From assembly GCA_001972305.1 (NCBI GenBank), contig BDDD01001619.1, positions 62,789 to 126,788 on the forward strand: DNA of 64,000 nucleotides, read 5' to 3'. Each line of letters opens with the position of its first letter. Within the stretch, counting starts at the first letter, position 1. Below are positions 10,101-20,807 of the stretch, one piece after another. The DNA comes from Cephalotus follicularis. Its lineage: Eukaryota; Streptophyta; Magnoliopsida; Oxalidales; Cephalotaceae. The notes below the pieces were generated by a model. The model was not told the DNA's origin, did no database searches, and saw nothing but the letters and a program-made list of their open reading frames with translations. Both the position numbers and the translations under genes were made by a program.

Positions 10101-12792
10101 TGTAACGTCCCCGACCCAAGCCCGCTAATCGCTCAAAGTGAACTACAAGGATCGGTTGCGTTACATGGGGTGAAACATTAACCATCAAATCGTTTAATCA
10201 TTTAACAATCCATTAACCGTTTAATCTTAACTTAGATTTAAAACCTAACATCATTACTCCGTGGAAACATCATATCATATTCAATAGCTTCACAGGATCA
10301 CAATATGCTAACATCATTGAACACCAAATTTCAAAACATCATATTCTCATTATCATGATCGTTTCTAATACCTTTTACGTTCGTACATCACTTAGCATAT
10401 AACATTACACAGCGTAAAAAAAAACTTATTACATCATAAAAATAGTCATTTTCATTACACACCTTTACCATTAACTTCTCATACTCTCAAGTACGTTTTA
10501 TAATTTTTGACATTATCATCTTACTTGAAAACATCATAAACTATAGCATTCATTTCCTTACTCTAACATCTACACATCGTCTATCATAAAACGTTACATG
10601 GCGAAAAATACTAACGCATGACATTAAGCATAAAACTTAATAGCATAACATACTTCCTTTTCGATACTTCATTTACGAACTTCTTCTAAAGCTCGCACTT
10701 TTATGTTCGACGTCACCTGGAAAAGCATTTGAAAACAAGACATTGAAAGGAGTGAGCTCAAATAGCCCAGTAAGGATCATAGTCGTAAAACGTCATTGAA
10801 ATCCGTTGTTTTTGATAATCTTTATCAAAATGTTTGCAATCATACATTTCAAAACATCATTGAAAATCATCTTCTAGTTTTATAAAACTAGAACATTTCC
10901 ATGATCATTCATTTGCTGGTGTATAGCCCAGCCATACTTGAAAACGTCATTAAAATCATTTTTTGATATATTTTGTAAAACCAGAAAATTTCACATTCCT
11001 TTTCTTTTTCAAATCATATTCATTATTTTCTGTCCATATCTCATGAAACATAACGTTTCATAAATAACTGAGGGGTCATAAAACATAAAGGACCTAAATG
11101 AACCATTTCAACATTCGCTTCATCGGGGCATTGTGCACTCCCCGATTACTATCCTTACATCACATGCATGTCCGTGAGCACTCTTCGCTCCATTAACATC
11201 GAGCATCTTGCTCCATTAACATTGAGCATCTCGCTTCATTAACATTAATCTTTACTAGATTAATCCTCCATGGATCGCAATCCAGGAGTTGTTCATCTCA
11301 GTTCGTTGCCATTTCCATTTCATAAAATCATTAGCTCAAAGCATTCATGAAACATCATCGTACAACATTTCTAAAACTGGTTTCTCATGTAGAAACATTG
11401 ATTTCATTTCCTTTCACAATTCATAAAGCATTTTCATCACTTTGAGTAATTTAACTCAAAACATTCATAAAACGGCTTTGCATAACATTTCTAAATCTTG
11501 AATTTCATATAGAAATAAATACTTTTAGAGAAAACTTAAAACATAAACATTAACGTATACATCTTCACGAATTCAGAAAGCTCAAGTTCATAAAAATTGG
11601 TTGAGAATCGAATCCGTTATGAATTTAAAATCAATACTTCCATATGAAAATAGAACATGAGTAGTAAAATGAAACATGGATTCTCATCAAGAATTCGACA
11701 GAATTTCGAGAACCATAAAACATATCAGTTAAAGAAGACTTCTTGATGTTTCTAAAACATTAAACCATTCAAAATTTCATCAAGAATTGAGCAGGATATG
11801 AATAAAACAATTTGTAGCATAATTTGGAAGTAAAACAGAGGAACTTTGATAAAAATGGGTATGGAATTTACATACCTTACTTTGATCTCCTTCTCTCTTG
11901 CTCTCCCACGAATTCTCCTCTTAATCACAGTAGAAAACTCTTCCTTTCCTCAGCCAAAATGACTAAACTCAGCCTTCATTGCCTATAAATAAGCTAGTTG
12001 CTTGGGGAGCAAGTTTTCTCCCTCTCTCTCATGACTCAACACTCTTAGTTGCCCATGTGCTAAATTTAATCCAACCAAATGGTGACACTTGTTATATCAT
12101 CTGAAAATATCTCAGATCCTTCACCCTTGTCCTACCACGTGTCCATAATTAATGAATTTAACTCACAAAATGACAAAAGGTTAGACTTTGGCAACCAGTC
12201 TGCAGCTCAAAGCGTCAGCGCTTCACTTTCAAGCATCGCCGCTTACGGGCTTGTTCTGAGTTCTTCAACTTCCTCCTCGACTAAAGCGATGACGCTTCTC
12301 TTTCAAGCGTCGCCGCTTTCGAGTCTTGTCCAAGTCAACAGGGCATACTTTGACTTCAAAGCGACAAAGCTCACATTTCAAGCGTCGTCAGTTACCTCAC
12401 AGCGCTGCAGCTTTCGTCTAAGAGTCGTCGGTTAGGGGAATTTGTCCAAGTTCAAAACTATCTGTTTTTAACCGGCGCTATAAGGGTGCTAAGTGTCGAA
12501 GTTTAACGGTCAAAGCGTCGCAGCTTCACCTAGAACCGTCAGCGCTTAAGCCAATTTTCTTCCATTTCCACCACATATACCAATAGCCAATTTCGATTTT
12601 CTTCCGGGGGCGCTGCCTCCGAGCCCCTGCCCGCTGTCCGGGTAGTGGGACCCCCCATCCGCTCACCAGGGAGATGAACCCCCGAACCCCCGAGCGTTAG
12701 GGTCATTTCACGGGTCCCTTGAAACATTTTCCAACCTCAACAATGGCAACCATATATCCATATAACTTTAACAAAATTTCCTGGTCATTACA
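10101..12792 (-). mobile_element. Solo LTR X1 (gypsy-type)
   Basis: Flanked by a perfect 5-bp duplication, TCAAT at 10,096-10,100 and 12,793-12,797. On the minus strand it begins TGTAATGACCAGG and ends GGGGACGTTACA. There is no second LTR and no internal coding region, hence solo. It contains a GC-rich block with a hairpin (about 12,600-12,700), a GTCGAC-type array and a TATA-like box (RC of TATAAATA at 11,984-11,991). X2 is a second copy of the same family in opposite orientation. Confidence 0.85.
12208..12545. promoter_or_regulatory. GTCGAC-type array, X1
   Basis: Degenerate copies such as AAAGCGTCAGCGCTT, AAGCATCGCCGCTT, AAGCGATGACGCTT and AAGCGTCGCCGCTTT, about 215 bp upstream (minus strand) of the TATA-like box at 11,984-11,991. 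Many have GTCGCC or GTCAGC in place of GTCGAC. Confidence 0.5.
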
Positions 12793-13107
12793 TCAATGGC
12801 CTAAAGAAAGTGAACATATGACTTGGAACATTTGTCACAGGTAATAAGGATCTCATTCTCATAGCCCTCTCGGTACGAGATCCAACCCTTTGTTGTGACA
12901 GGGTGCTATATGACATACAGTTAATTACGTATAATTATTCTATTCCTTTTGGTTGGTTGGGATGAGCCATATAGCCATGCCAATAAATGAATATGTACAT
13001 AAAATATGAATGAAATACATAATTGTATTAATTAATAGTGTATATGTACAACCAACAAGTCATATCGTGGCATACAGGGGCACCTCTAACCTAGCACGAG
13101 GAAGGCC

Positions 13108-13466
13108 AAGATCTATGGCTTGGGTAACTTCATGACTTCCACGATGATGCTACCACAAGCACTTCATACTCCATCAGTAATTGGCAGACAGAGTCACCCC
13201 TTCACTTCACAGCCATCATATGCTGCCATTGGGACAGACGTAGGCTATCGCGAGGAGGTCATAGAGCTTCGACAGCAGATGGTGACGAGGCTCAGATGGC
13301 TCGCTCTTCTATGATTGTGGCTCAAATGACTCAGCTAACTCAAATGATGGTCGTTTAAATGGCATCGCAGTCGGGACAATCAAGATCTGACCAGAGTACG
13401 CTGCAGAACCGGTACTTCCCATCTCAGTTTTCTCCGGACTTGGACCATAGTGATTCTCCATCATAG
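13108..13466 (+). pseudogene. C-terminal remnant of a CACTA-encoded protein
   Basis: Fragments in shifting frames read HTPSVIGRQSHPF, REEVIELRQQMVTR, SSMIVAQMTQLTQMM and FPSQFSPDLDHSDSPS before a stop at 13,464-13,466. The Gln/Met-rich, coiled-coil-like tail followed by a non-coding AT-rich stretch is what I expect at the 3' end of a CACTA ORF, but I cannot assign it to the transposase or the accessory protein. A frameshift near 13,290 and an in-frame stop near 13,356 break it. Confidence 0.45.
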
Positions 13467-13719
13467 TTTTCTTGTTTTTGTTATTTTTGACACACTTTAT
13501 AACTTTTTTTGTAAACTTATTACACTTTTCATAAGTATGATATAAAGTTTAAATGTGTTGTCTTGCTTTTTAGATGTGAATTATAATTTTGATTGAGCAT
13601 TTATGGATTGAGTCCATAGGAGAATTGAAATATAAACTGTCATTATGGTTACTGAAAAATAAATTGCAGGTTTTGCTTAAATAGGAAATGGATTCTGCTG
13701 ATGAAAATCCCATATGGGA

Positions 13720-14010
13720 TCTCTGCAGAATGGCAAGGGAACATACCCTCGGAATGCCCTCGTAATACTGCAGAACATTTTCCACAGCAAGGGGACATGC
13801 CCTGATTGGGGCTCGCCACGAACAGGTATCTGTGAGGGTGGGAACCTCGCCACACCCTCGCATGTGGTGAGGGCACTCTATAGAGAGGGCATCGTCCCCT
13901 CGCCCAATTAATGGCAAGGAAGGCAAAGGCGAGGGTTATTTCCCCTCGCCATACCCTCGCAGTTAACTTAACTGCGAGGGCATAACGAGGGGAAGTGCCC
14001 TCGCCGTTGT
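13720..14010. repeat. CACTA subterminal repeats
   Basis: Short GC-rich units (ACCCTCGGAATGCCCTCG, CCCTCGCCATACCCTCGC, GCGAGGGCATAACGAGGG) alternate in direct and inverted order up to the terminal inverted repeat. Known role in the family: binding sites for the element's own protein. Confidence 0.75.
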
Positions 14011-14011
14011 T

Positions 14012-14027
14012 GATTTTTCCTGTAGTG
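14012..14027 (-). other. CACTA terminal inverted repeat
   Basis: Minus strand reads CACTACAGGAAAAATC. The other terminus is not in the window. Confidence 0.85.
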
Positions 14028-14390
14028 AATGTAGGGATACAGTATTGTTTGAGGATAAATTTCTCAAATATCAAGCCAAAACCTTACCAGGCCTAGCAGG
14101 AATGGTTACATATTCAACTTTGAAATCTGAATAAAATGCTTTTGACACTCTTCCCATATTGATTTCTGAATTAGAACCTATAAGAATATCTACAAGAGAT
14201 CGAGTACCTAAGAATTTTGGTGAGGACTTTTTGACCTACCATGTAGTGGATGATCCATCCGCCAATAAGGAAGCAATAAGATCTAGGGACTCGACGTTAT
14301 GGACAGAAGCCATGCATGATGAAATGAGCTCTTTGTTACAAAATCAAACATGGCAAGCTTGCCGATTTTCCAAAGGGCGCTAAGACTGTG
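14028..14390 (+). pseudogene. pol: Copia-5 fragment: linker before RT (left half)
   Basis: Translates to ISTRDRVPKNFGEDFLTYHV, then ALWxEAM-like LWTEAMHDEMSSLLQNQTW and, after a small frameshift, a KGAKTV-like end. These are the residues just before the RT core of plant copia polyproteins. It stops at GACTGTG (14,390) where gypsy element G starts. The reading continues at 59,650 with GGTTGTAAATGGG (GCKW), so the two halves were one gene before G inserted. An upstream part (EDKFLKYQAKTL) may be the integrase tail. Confidence 0.8.
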
Positions 14391-14869
14391 TGTAACACCC
14401 CATGTCTCTTTAAGGTAGACCCTCTCTGCTTGAGTGAGGGCTCCGTCTCTTTTGTAGGAGACACCACAGTTGTGAAGTAGTATCTCCAGGTTTGTTTGAA
14501 GCTATTCGGGTATGGCCCTGGTCATTTCCTCCGGGTTATTTGAGAATTCCTCGATTCTTGCCATTCTGGAAGTTTCGCTGTTAGTACGCCTCCGTGGTGG
14601 ACGACATGATCTTTGTGCTAAAGTCAGGAGATGAGCGCGCATGGGGCTTCATACATAATCCTAGCAGGTGACAAGTTTGGGCATGCGGCTTGGGCCGGCC
14701 TCGATTGGGTCTGCTCGGATGAGATGCTCGGCTTCAGAGCAGACCTATGTTTTGTTGCAAAGCTTGTGAGGTGCCCTTACTGTAGGCACAGATTTAAGTT
14801 AAGTTGGCTAATGTATCAGCTTCAGGTTGTGATGCTCTGCGTCAATTATTGCAGAGCAGACCTTGTCTT

Positions 14870-15060
14870 TGTAGAGTAGACGAGGGCAAAGCAGACCAGA
14901 GCAGGGCAGACCAGACCATGACAAAGCAAACCAGAGAAGACCTGGTCTAGGTTGAGCATACTAGGATGAGCATACTATGTTGAGCAAACCTGGATGGGCA
15001 GACTAGAATGAGCAGAGCTGGTTGAGCAGACCTGGGAGCAGCTAGGAGCCAACAGGAAGG
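14870..15060 (+). repeat. CAGACC/GAGCAG-rich low-complexity tract in G LTR
   Basis: Imperfect repeats of AGCAGACC and ACCAGAGCAG. The same tract is at 53,905-54,110 in the 3' LTR, and a related CAGACCTCG-rich tract is at 51,620-51,860 and 59,260-59,520. Confidence 0.7.
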
Positions 15061-15831
15061 TTCTAGTTAAGCAAACCTGGGCTGGGGCCTGTTTTATTAA
15101 AGCCCAAAACTTCGGCCTATTATGTTTCAAATTCTTCAAAACTCTAGAAGGCTCTTCATACTCATATATATCATGCCCATTATATCCTAAATTCTCCAAA
15201 AATCTAGAAGGCTCTTCACGCTTAGCTATGAAAATAAAAATGATAGAGGGTGACAAGCCTTTCTTCATTCTTTGCGTTGGCCGAATTTCATATTCTCCAA
15301 GCTTCCCTTACTCTCTCTTGGTCAAAGTTTCATCATCAAGAAAGCAAGAATAGAAGTGAATTCTCTTCCATTATTCAACTATATCATAACGTGGATCCAA
15401 TAGCTGATCCAAAGCTTCGAGATGATAGTTCGTGGTAGCATATTTCAGTAAATGTGTGAGTGGGACATTCCCTTCTCATCCTTTATGATCATTGAGACTT
15501 ATACAAATATCTTATGTTGAGCAAGTTCTTTAACTGTGAGGTGATTCACAAGCATATGAGTGCTCAGACTCTAAGTAACGAGGTTACCTTGCCATGTTAT
15601 ATATCATCAGACTAATGATATCGTACTCTATACTCTGATGCTGGTACTCTGTGACTCGTCACATAAGATACAATACCGATCAAGGCTGAGGTATACATAT
15701 GACGCTCAACTCTCCTTAGTAGTCCCATTGTCTATGATGGGGTGCTACGTGGGAACTGCCCCCAGGAACCCATAGCCTGGATCTACGGTATACCGTTGGT
15801 CTATGATGGTATGCTGAGTGTGAATGCAGCA

Positions 15832-17030
15832 TGAATATACTACAAGGGGGGGTGAATTGTAGTATTGAATAGTCTAATGAACTTTTTCGGATAAATCAAA
15901 TTAAAACTATGAAAACAAATTAAATAAACAAGCAAGGCAAATAAACAATGTAATTGAAGAGAGAGGGTTAGAGAGGTGCAAACAAGATTTTATAGTGGTT
16001 CAGCAAATCTCGTGCCTACGTCCACTTTTCCCAATGACCTCCTTGAGATTCCACTAGATTCCTTTTAGTACACTTCGATTTAGGATTTCGGGTGCAAATC
16101 GTAACACCTTACAATTTGAGTGATTGACCTCAATCACTTTTGGGTTCACTCCCTAATCTCACTAAGGGTTCACTCCCCTATCTTACTGAGGGTTCACTTC
16201 CCTTTACAAGTGTGGATTACAAAGATGATTTGTGTTTTTGGATAACCTCTCAAAAGGTTTTATATAGCTATGTAATTACAGAAAATGATTGCTCTCAAAT
16301 AGACAAAAAAATCTTGATAGTGCTTTGATATTGATTTGAAAGTTGGGGATTTGCTCTTGATATTCTTGTGCTTGCTTGATCGAGTTGTATCTTGTTCTCT
16401 CTTGTTCTCTACTTGTTCAATGTTATAATCTCCAGTTTATAGTTGATTTTGAAGTGATAGAGCCATTGCTTGTGTCTTGGGACTTGTTGCTTAAAAGACG
16501 GTGCATTAAAATGTAGTCAGTAATTGTTCCCAGTGCGCAAATCGTCGACGATGTTCCTCAAAGTGGCGCCGCTTATGTGACCGTTGTACATTTGAATTTG
16601 AATCTGTATGCTCAAAGCACTGAAGGTTTGAATTTGGAGTCGACTGTTTAACACAAAGCGCTGAGGTTTCTTCAAATCGTCGCCGCTTTGTGCAAATTAA
16701 TTGGCCTTAAAAGTTTCTGTAATTGACCGTTGATGTAGAGTGCTTAAGCGTTGATGCCTTGGCTCAAAGCGCTGACGCTTTCCTTAGACCGTCAACGGTT
16801 TGACGAATTTCTCCTTTACTAAAAATGCTTCAACTGTTGATGCTTTGCACTCAGGCTTTGAAGGTTTCCTTAAGCGTTGACGGTTTCATCATGACCGTCG
16901 ACGCTTAGCCCTGTGCCTGTAATTTCTTGTTTTTTCTTTACAACATTTTATCTTTACTTGCACAAAAAGAAACTTTGTTAAATGCAAATATGTTATCATC
17001 AAAACTCGGATTAAGACATAAATGTCAACA
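15832..17030 (-). mobile_element. 3' LTR of copia-1
   Basis: On the plus strand TGAATATACTAC ... AATGTCAACA, 1,199 bp. It is preceded in element order by the purine tract AAAAAAGGGGGAG (minus strand, about 17,033-17,045). A TATA-like box (TATAAAC, minus) lies at 16,435-16,441. The U5 end carries an 8-bp inverted repeat, TACTACAA / TTGTAGTA, around a run of G. Confidence 0.9.
16540..16910. promoter_or_regulatory. GTCGAC array, copia-1 3' LTR U3
   Basis: Many copies such as AAATCGTCGACGATG, AAGCGCTGACGCTTT, ACCGTCAACGGTTT and ACCGTCGACGCTTA in about 370 bp. The TATA-like box is about 100 bp further along the element. Confidence 0.55.
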
Positions 17031-17447
17031 ATCTCCCCCTTTTTTATGATGACAAAAATTTGCTATATTTTAGACAAGTTAAAAAATATAGCAATGCAGA
17101 AGTTAAAAATCAAATAACTCCCCCTTAGTATGACAAGGGGTTTTAACTTATCATTCTCCCCACTAATCTCTCCCTTTTATGTTATAACATCAAAAAGCTT
17201 TAAGAATAATAAACACGACATCAAAATATATTTCGACAAGCATATTTAATAACATCAAACCATTAAAACATCAAACCATTAAAAAAACATCAAACTTACA
17301 ATATTCAAACAGATTAAAAAATCATGTTGTTTTCACATTACAAACCATCATAATTCAAACTTCATAACAATTTACAAACTTCAAATTATTTTTCAAACAC
17401 CAATCAAAATGAACAAAATGCGAAATGAAAAATGTAGATGCATGAGC
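17031..17447 (-). other. 3' untranslated part of copia-1
   Basis: Between the extra ORF and the LTR: AT-rich with repeated CATCAAA text and, next to the LTR, the purine tract for plus-strand priming. No gene seen. Confidence 0.65.
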
Positions 17448-18680
17448 TCAATCGTCCATGGGATCATCCATGTCGCCCTCCATATCACCCATATCGTCGG
17501 TAGCTCCGTCTTCTATTGGATTAGCATCATCTTCCTGGCTCGAGGATGATGTAATGATGCCTTCATCACCAATCATCATGTTCTCCACAAGCTTTCTTGC
17601 TATTCTCTTTTCCCTTCACTTGATTGTTTGAATATCCATTTTCATTCCCTTGATAGCTTGGATTAATTCTTCAAACTGATTGCTTGGCAAGTTTACATTT
17701 GGTGTTGGATTGACTTCAGGCGTTCTTGCTTCTTCACCTTGAACCTCTTCACCTTCTTCTTCCCCACCTTATTCTCCACCTTCTTCTCTAGTCACCCTAT
17801 TAGAATCCTCCTCTCTAGGTATCCATGTCCCAAGCCTTTTATGCTTTTTGAACCCCATTCTCCCTAGGGTTCCTTTTCCTAATTTGTCCGCACTTTGGAG
17901 TGCATGGTGCACCTCTCCACTCAAGTCTACTCTAAAGTGCATGAGGATTTTTGTGATTATGTTGCTATAGGGTAATCTAGAGTTCTCCCTAGAATGCATG
18001 GCATGCATATGGTTGATTATAAGCTTTGGTATACAAATTCTTTGACCCGTGATGATATATGGAACATTGTGAATGCTTTCATATGGGTCACCTCATCAAA
18101 ACTACCGGCTTTAGGAAAGATATGCGTAGCTACGGCACGGTGTAGGAACCTATGGTGAAGACTAAGGTGCCTACATTCGTTGCATTACTTGTGCGTTTTC
18201 ACCAAATAGCAACCGCACACACTCTTCCTTGTTAAATGCATTGTCAATAATCCAATTTCTTTTATTCCAACCCCTAGCACCTTCATAGGGTATATATAAA
18301 ATAGTGGCTAGGGTTGTGAATTTAAATTCTATCTCCTTATATTTAACCTTAGTGTACAAATCTACACTAGAGCTAGAGAGAATATTTACATAAAATTCCT
18401 TCATCAATTTAGGATGATAGGGGAGGTTTATTCTAAAGAGTAGAGCTAGTCCTTGGGCCTCTAACCACTCAACTATTGGAAATCCCTCATTAAGACAAAA
18501 ATCAAAATCGAGAGTTTTACCTACTAGAATTTTCCGTTCATAGTAGGCCTTTGGATACCTCACGACTTGAGGGAAATCATCTGGTGAAGATGGTACCTCA
18601 ACATTTCTGCCCTTCTTTCTTCCAATGCTCTTCTTCCTTTTTGAGCCTTCTCCAATCTCAATGTTCTTTGATTTAGGCAT
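17448..18680 (-). pseudogene. Extra ORF (ORF2) of copia-1, plant-transposon-protein type
   Basis: Begins MPKSKNIEIGEGSKRKK and is open to 18,171. The same frame continues with several in-frame stops to a TGA at 17,448-17,450, 411 codons in all. Landmarks: a basic N-terminus (KRKKSIGRKKGR), YERKILVGKTLDFDFC, LPYHPKLMKEFYVNI, KVKYKEIEFKFTTLATIL, a middle part with LMHFRVDLSGEVHHALQ and KGTLGRMGFKK, a helical stretch (NQFEELIQAIKGMKMDIQ) and an acidic tail (DDMGDMEGDMDDPMDD). The central pattern resembles the Pfam family 'putative plant transposon protein' (from memory). Such ORFs occupy the env-like position of SIRE elements. Copia-2 has a homologue. Function unknown; no transmembrane segment is obvious. 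Confidence 0.65.
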
Positions 18681-18821
18681 ATTTGGTGAGAGTATTTGGT
18701 TTAGAAATGAATTTCGATGGGAAATCAGTTTGAAATAGCCAGAGAGAGGATTGAGTTTTAGGTTTTAGGTATTGTGCTTAAAAATGGCTAGTAGACGAGG
18801 GGTTCTATTTTAAAACACTAC

Positions 18822-19005
18822 TAAAGCGTCGACGCTTTTAAGAGAAGCGTCATCGCTTTGTGCATTTTGCACAATTCTAGCAAAACTACAGTGTGAAGCG
18901 CTGACGCTTTTACGCAAGGCATCGGAGCTTTGAAAGTTTTGCACAATTCGAGTTCTAAATGCAGTGTGAAGCGCTAACGCTTTCAGTCTAGGCGTCGGTG
19001 CTTTG
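18822..19005. promoter_or_regulatory. GTCGAC array in copia-1 pol-ORF2 spacer
   Basis: AAAGCGTCGACGCTTTT, AAGCGTCATCGCTTT, AAGCGCTGACGCTTTT, AAGGCATCGGAGCTTT, AAGCGCTAACGCTTT and AGGCGTCGGTGCTTT over 180 bp, ending about 140 bp upstream (element sense) of the ORF2 start. Copia-2 has a matching array in the same spacer. Confidence 0.6.
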
Positions 19006-19103
19006 CTCTGTTTTTCTTCCGATTTTTCGATATCACGATTTAATGAATGCAAATGATGCAAAAATGAGCATACAAGCACATCAAACAACAACATATGATC
19101 ATA

Positions 19104-20807
19104 TCAATCAATTTTACACAAACTTAATTCCAATCTAAATTTTGAGAATGTTTGTTCATCTAATGGTTTAGTGAATATATCCGCTACTTGGTCTTGTGTG
19201 GGTACGAAAACTAGTTCGATGTCTCCCTTTTCTATATGATCCTTTATGAAGTGATATCTAATGTCTATATGTTTAGTTCTTGAGTGGTGTACAGGATTTT
19301 TTCCTAAGCATATTGCACTAGTGTGATCACACCTTATGGGCACTTTTTCAAAACTAAAGCCGTAATCGAGGAGTTGTTGTTTCATCCACATTATTTGTGC
19401 GCAACAACTTCCATGGCAATATGCTCAGCTGCTAAACCAAGAAATGAGCATATTTCCTAGGAATTGGCATGTGTCACTAGTACTCTTTCTATCTACTTTA
19501 TATCCTCCGAAATCGTCATCAGAGTATGTATGCAAGTCAAAAGATGAGTTACTAGGATACCAAAGTCCTAATGTTGGTATATAAGCTAAATATTTAAAAA
19601 TTCTTTTTACCGCATGCAAATGGGATTCTTTAGGGGATACTTGAAATCTAGCACACAAACATACACTAAACAAGATATCCGGTATACTAGTCATTAAATA
19701 AAGCAACGAGCCTATCATACTCCTATAGAGTTTTTGGTTGATAGATTTACCTTGCTCGTGTTTATCTAACCTTGTCGTTGTGCTCATCAGAGTCTTACTC
19801 TTCTTGGAATTTTCCAATCCAAATATTTTGAGTAGGTCTTTGACGTACTTGGATTGGTTGATGAAGATGGCGTCCTTAATTTGCTTTACTTGAAGTCCAA
19901 GAAAGAAATTGAGCTCTCCCATCATGCTCATCTCGAATCTGCATAATCCTAGCAAATTCCTTGCACAAATCTTCATTAGCAGAACCAAATATTATGTCAT
20001 CAACATATATTTGCACAATTAATATATCTTTATTAAGAGACTTAGTAAAAAGTGTTATATCAATTGTCCCTCTCTTAAAACCGTTTTCAAGTAAGTAGCC
20101 ACTAAGTTTTTTATACCAAGCTCTAGGAGCTTGTTTTAAAACATATAAGGCTTTTGAAAGCTTAAAAAAATGATTTGGCAAATGTGGGCTTTCAAATCTG
20201 GGAGGTTGTTCTACAGAGACTTCCTCTTTTATTAGACCATTTGAAAAGGCACTTTTTACATCCATTTGAAAGAGGGTAAAGTCTTTAAAGGATGCATATG
20301 CAAGTAAAATACGTATTGATTCTAATCTAGCTTCCGGTGCATAGGATTCATCAAAGTCAATTCCCTCTTCTTGGGAATAACCTTTGGCAACTAACCTAGC
20401 TTTATTTTCAATAACTATACTTTGTTCATCCATCTTATTTCTATAGACCCATTTTGTACCAATTATATTATGGTTTTTAGGCCTAGGTACTAGATTCCAT
20501 ACTTTATTGCGTTCAAATAGATTAAGTTCTTCTTGCATGGCATTTATCCAATTTTCATCTTTTTCTGCTTCTTCTATATTCCTAGGTTCTATTTGAGATA
20601 AAAAGGCAATATAGTTATGATTTAGACTAGACCTAGTAGTTACTCCTAGTCTAAGATTACCTAACATAGCTTCATGAGGATGTCCTCTCACCACCTTCAA
20701 GGTCTTGTCTTGAAGAGCTTATTGGTAGCTTTGAGAGAGTTCTCCATTCATAGACTCCTTCTTGCTATCATCTAGATTTAGCTCCTCAATCTTATTTTCT
20801 ATAGAAT
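19104..20807 (-). pseudogene. pol: Copia-1 reverse transcriptase and RNase H (broken)
   Basis: [20 protein letters not shown], then [57 protein letters not shown] and the catalytic YVDDI (19,996-20,007). A frameshift near 19,930-19,985 moves the reading to [40 protein letters not shown] and KVDRKSTSDTCQF. RNase H continues after a break near 19,425-19,391 with HHSRTKHIDIRYHFIKDH and QVADIFTKPLDE, ending at 19,104. All core motifs of a copia RT are present; stops and frameshifts make it inactive as it stands. Confidence 0.9.

Larger units (their letters stand above)
5347..13096 (-). mobile_element. Ty1/copia element copia-4: 5' LTR, leader, gag-protease (truncated)
   Basis: On the minus strand: LTR (13,096 to 7,898), primer site, a leader of about 1.3 kb, then gag and the start of protease, stopping at 5,347 where Z begins. 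Integrase, RT and the 3' LTR are missing from the window. The gag resembles that of copia-3, and the LTR is the same family as solo LTR H2. The LTR holds solo LTR X1. The base run CGAGG at 13,097-13,101 would be the target duplication; its partner should be left of the window. Confidence 0.8.
7898..13096 (-). mobile_element. 5' LTR of copia-4 (family H), split by X1
   Basis: On the minus strand the LTR runs from TGCTAGGTTAGAGGTGCC (13,096) to GTGTTCCCAGCA (7,898), about 2.5 kb once X1 is removed. It matches H2 block by block (for example the TAGTGTATAGTCTATG and CATTTAGTGAAAGG blocks). It has a TATA-like box at 8,711-8,717 and two plant telomere-like units at 7,948-7,960. Confidence 0.8.
13097..14027 (+). 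mobile_element. 3' end of a CACTA (En/Spm) DNA transposon
   Basis: The right end GATTTTTCCTGTAGTG is the inverse complement of CACTACAGGAAAAATC, a classic plant CACTA terminus. The preceding 300 bp are packed with subterminal repeats around CCCTCGCC and GGCGAGGG in both orientations, the kind of sites bound by the TNPA-type protein. The last three bases after the end (AAT, 14,028-14,030) would be the 3-bp target duplication. The left part is cut by the copia-4 insertion at 13,096, and the left terminus is not in the window. Confidence 0.85.

Noticed and set aside
12079..12435. Open frame of 118 codons in X1, with a homologous open frame (115 codons) at 29,234-28,887 in X2
   Set aside because: Both lie antisense in a solo LTR across the GTCGAC-type array. 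The shared peptide follows from LTR homology, and the triplet-like array sequence keeps the frame open. No domain, no partner gene.
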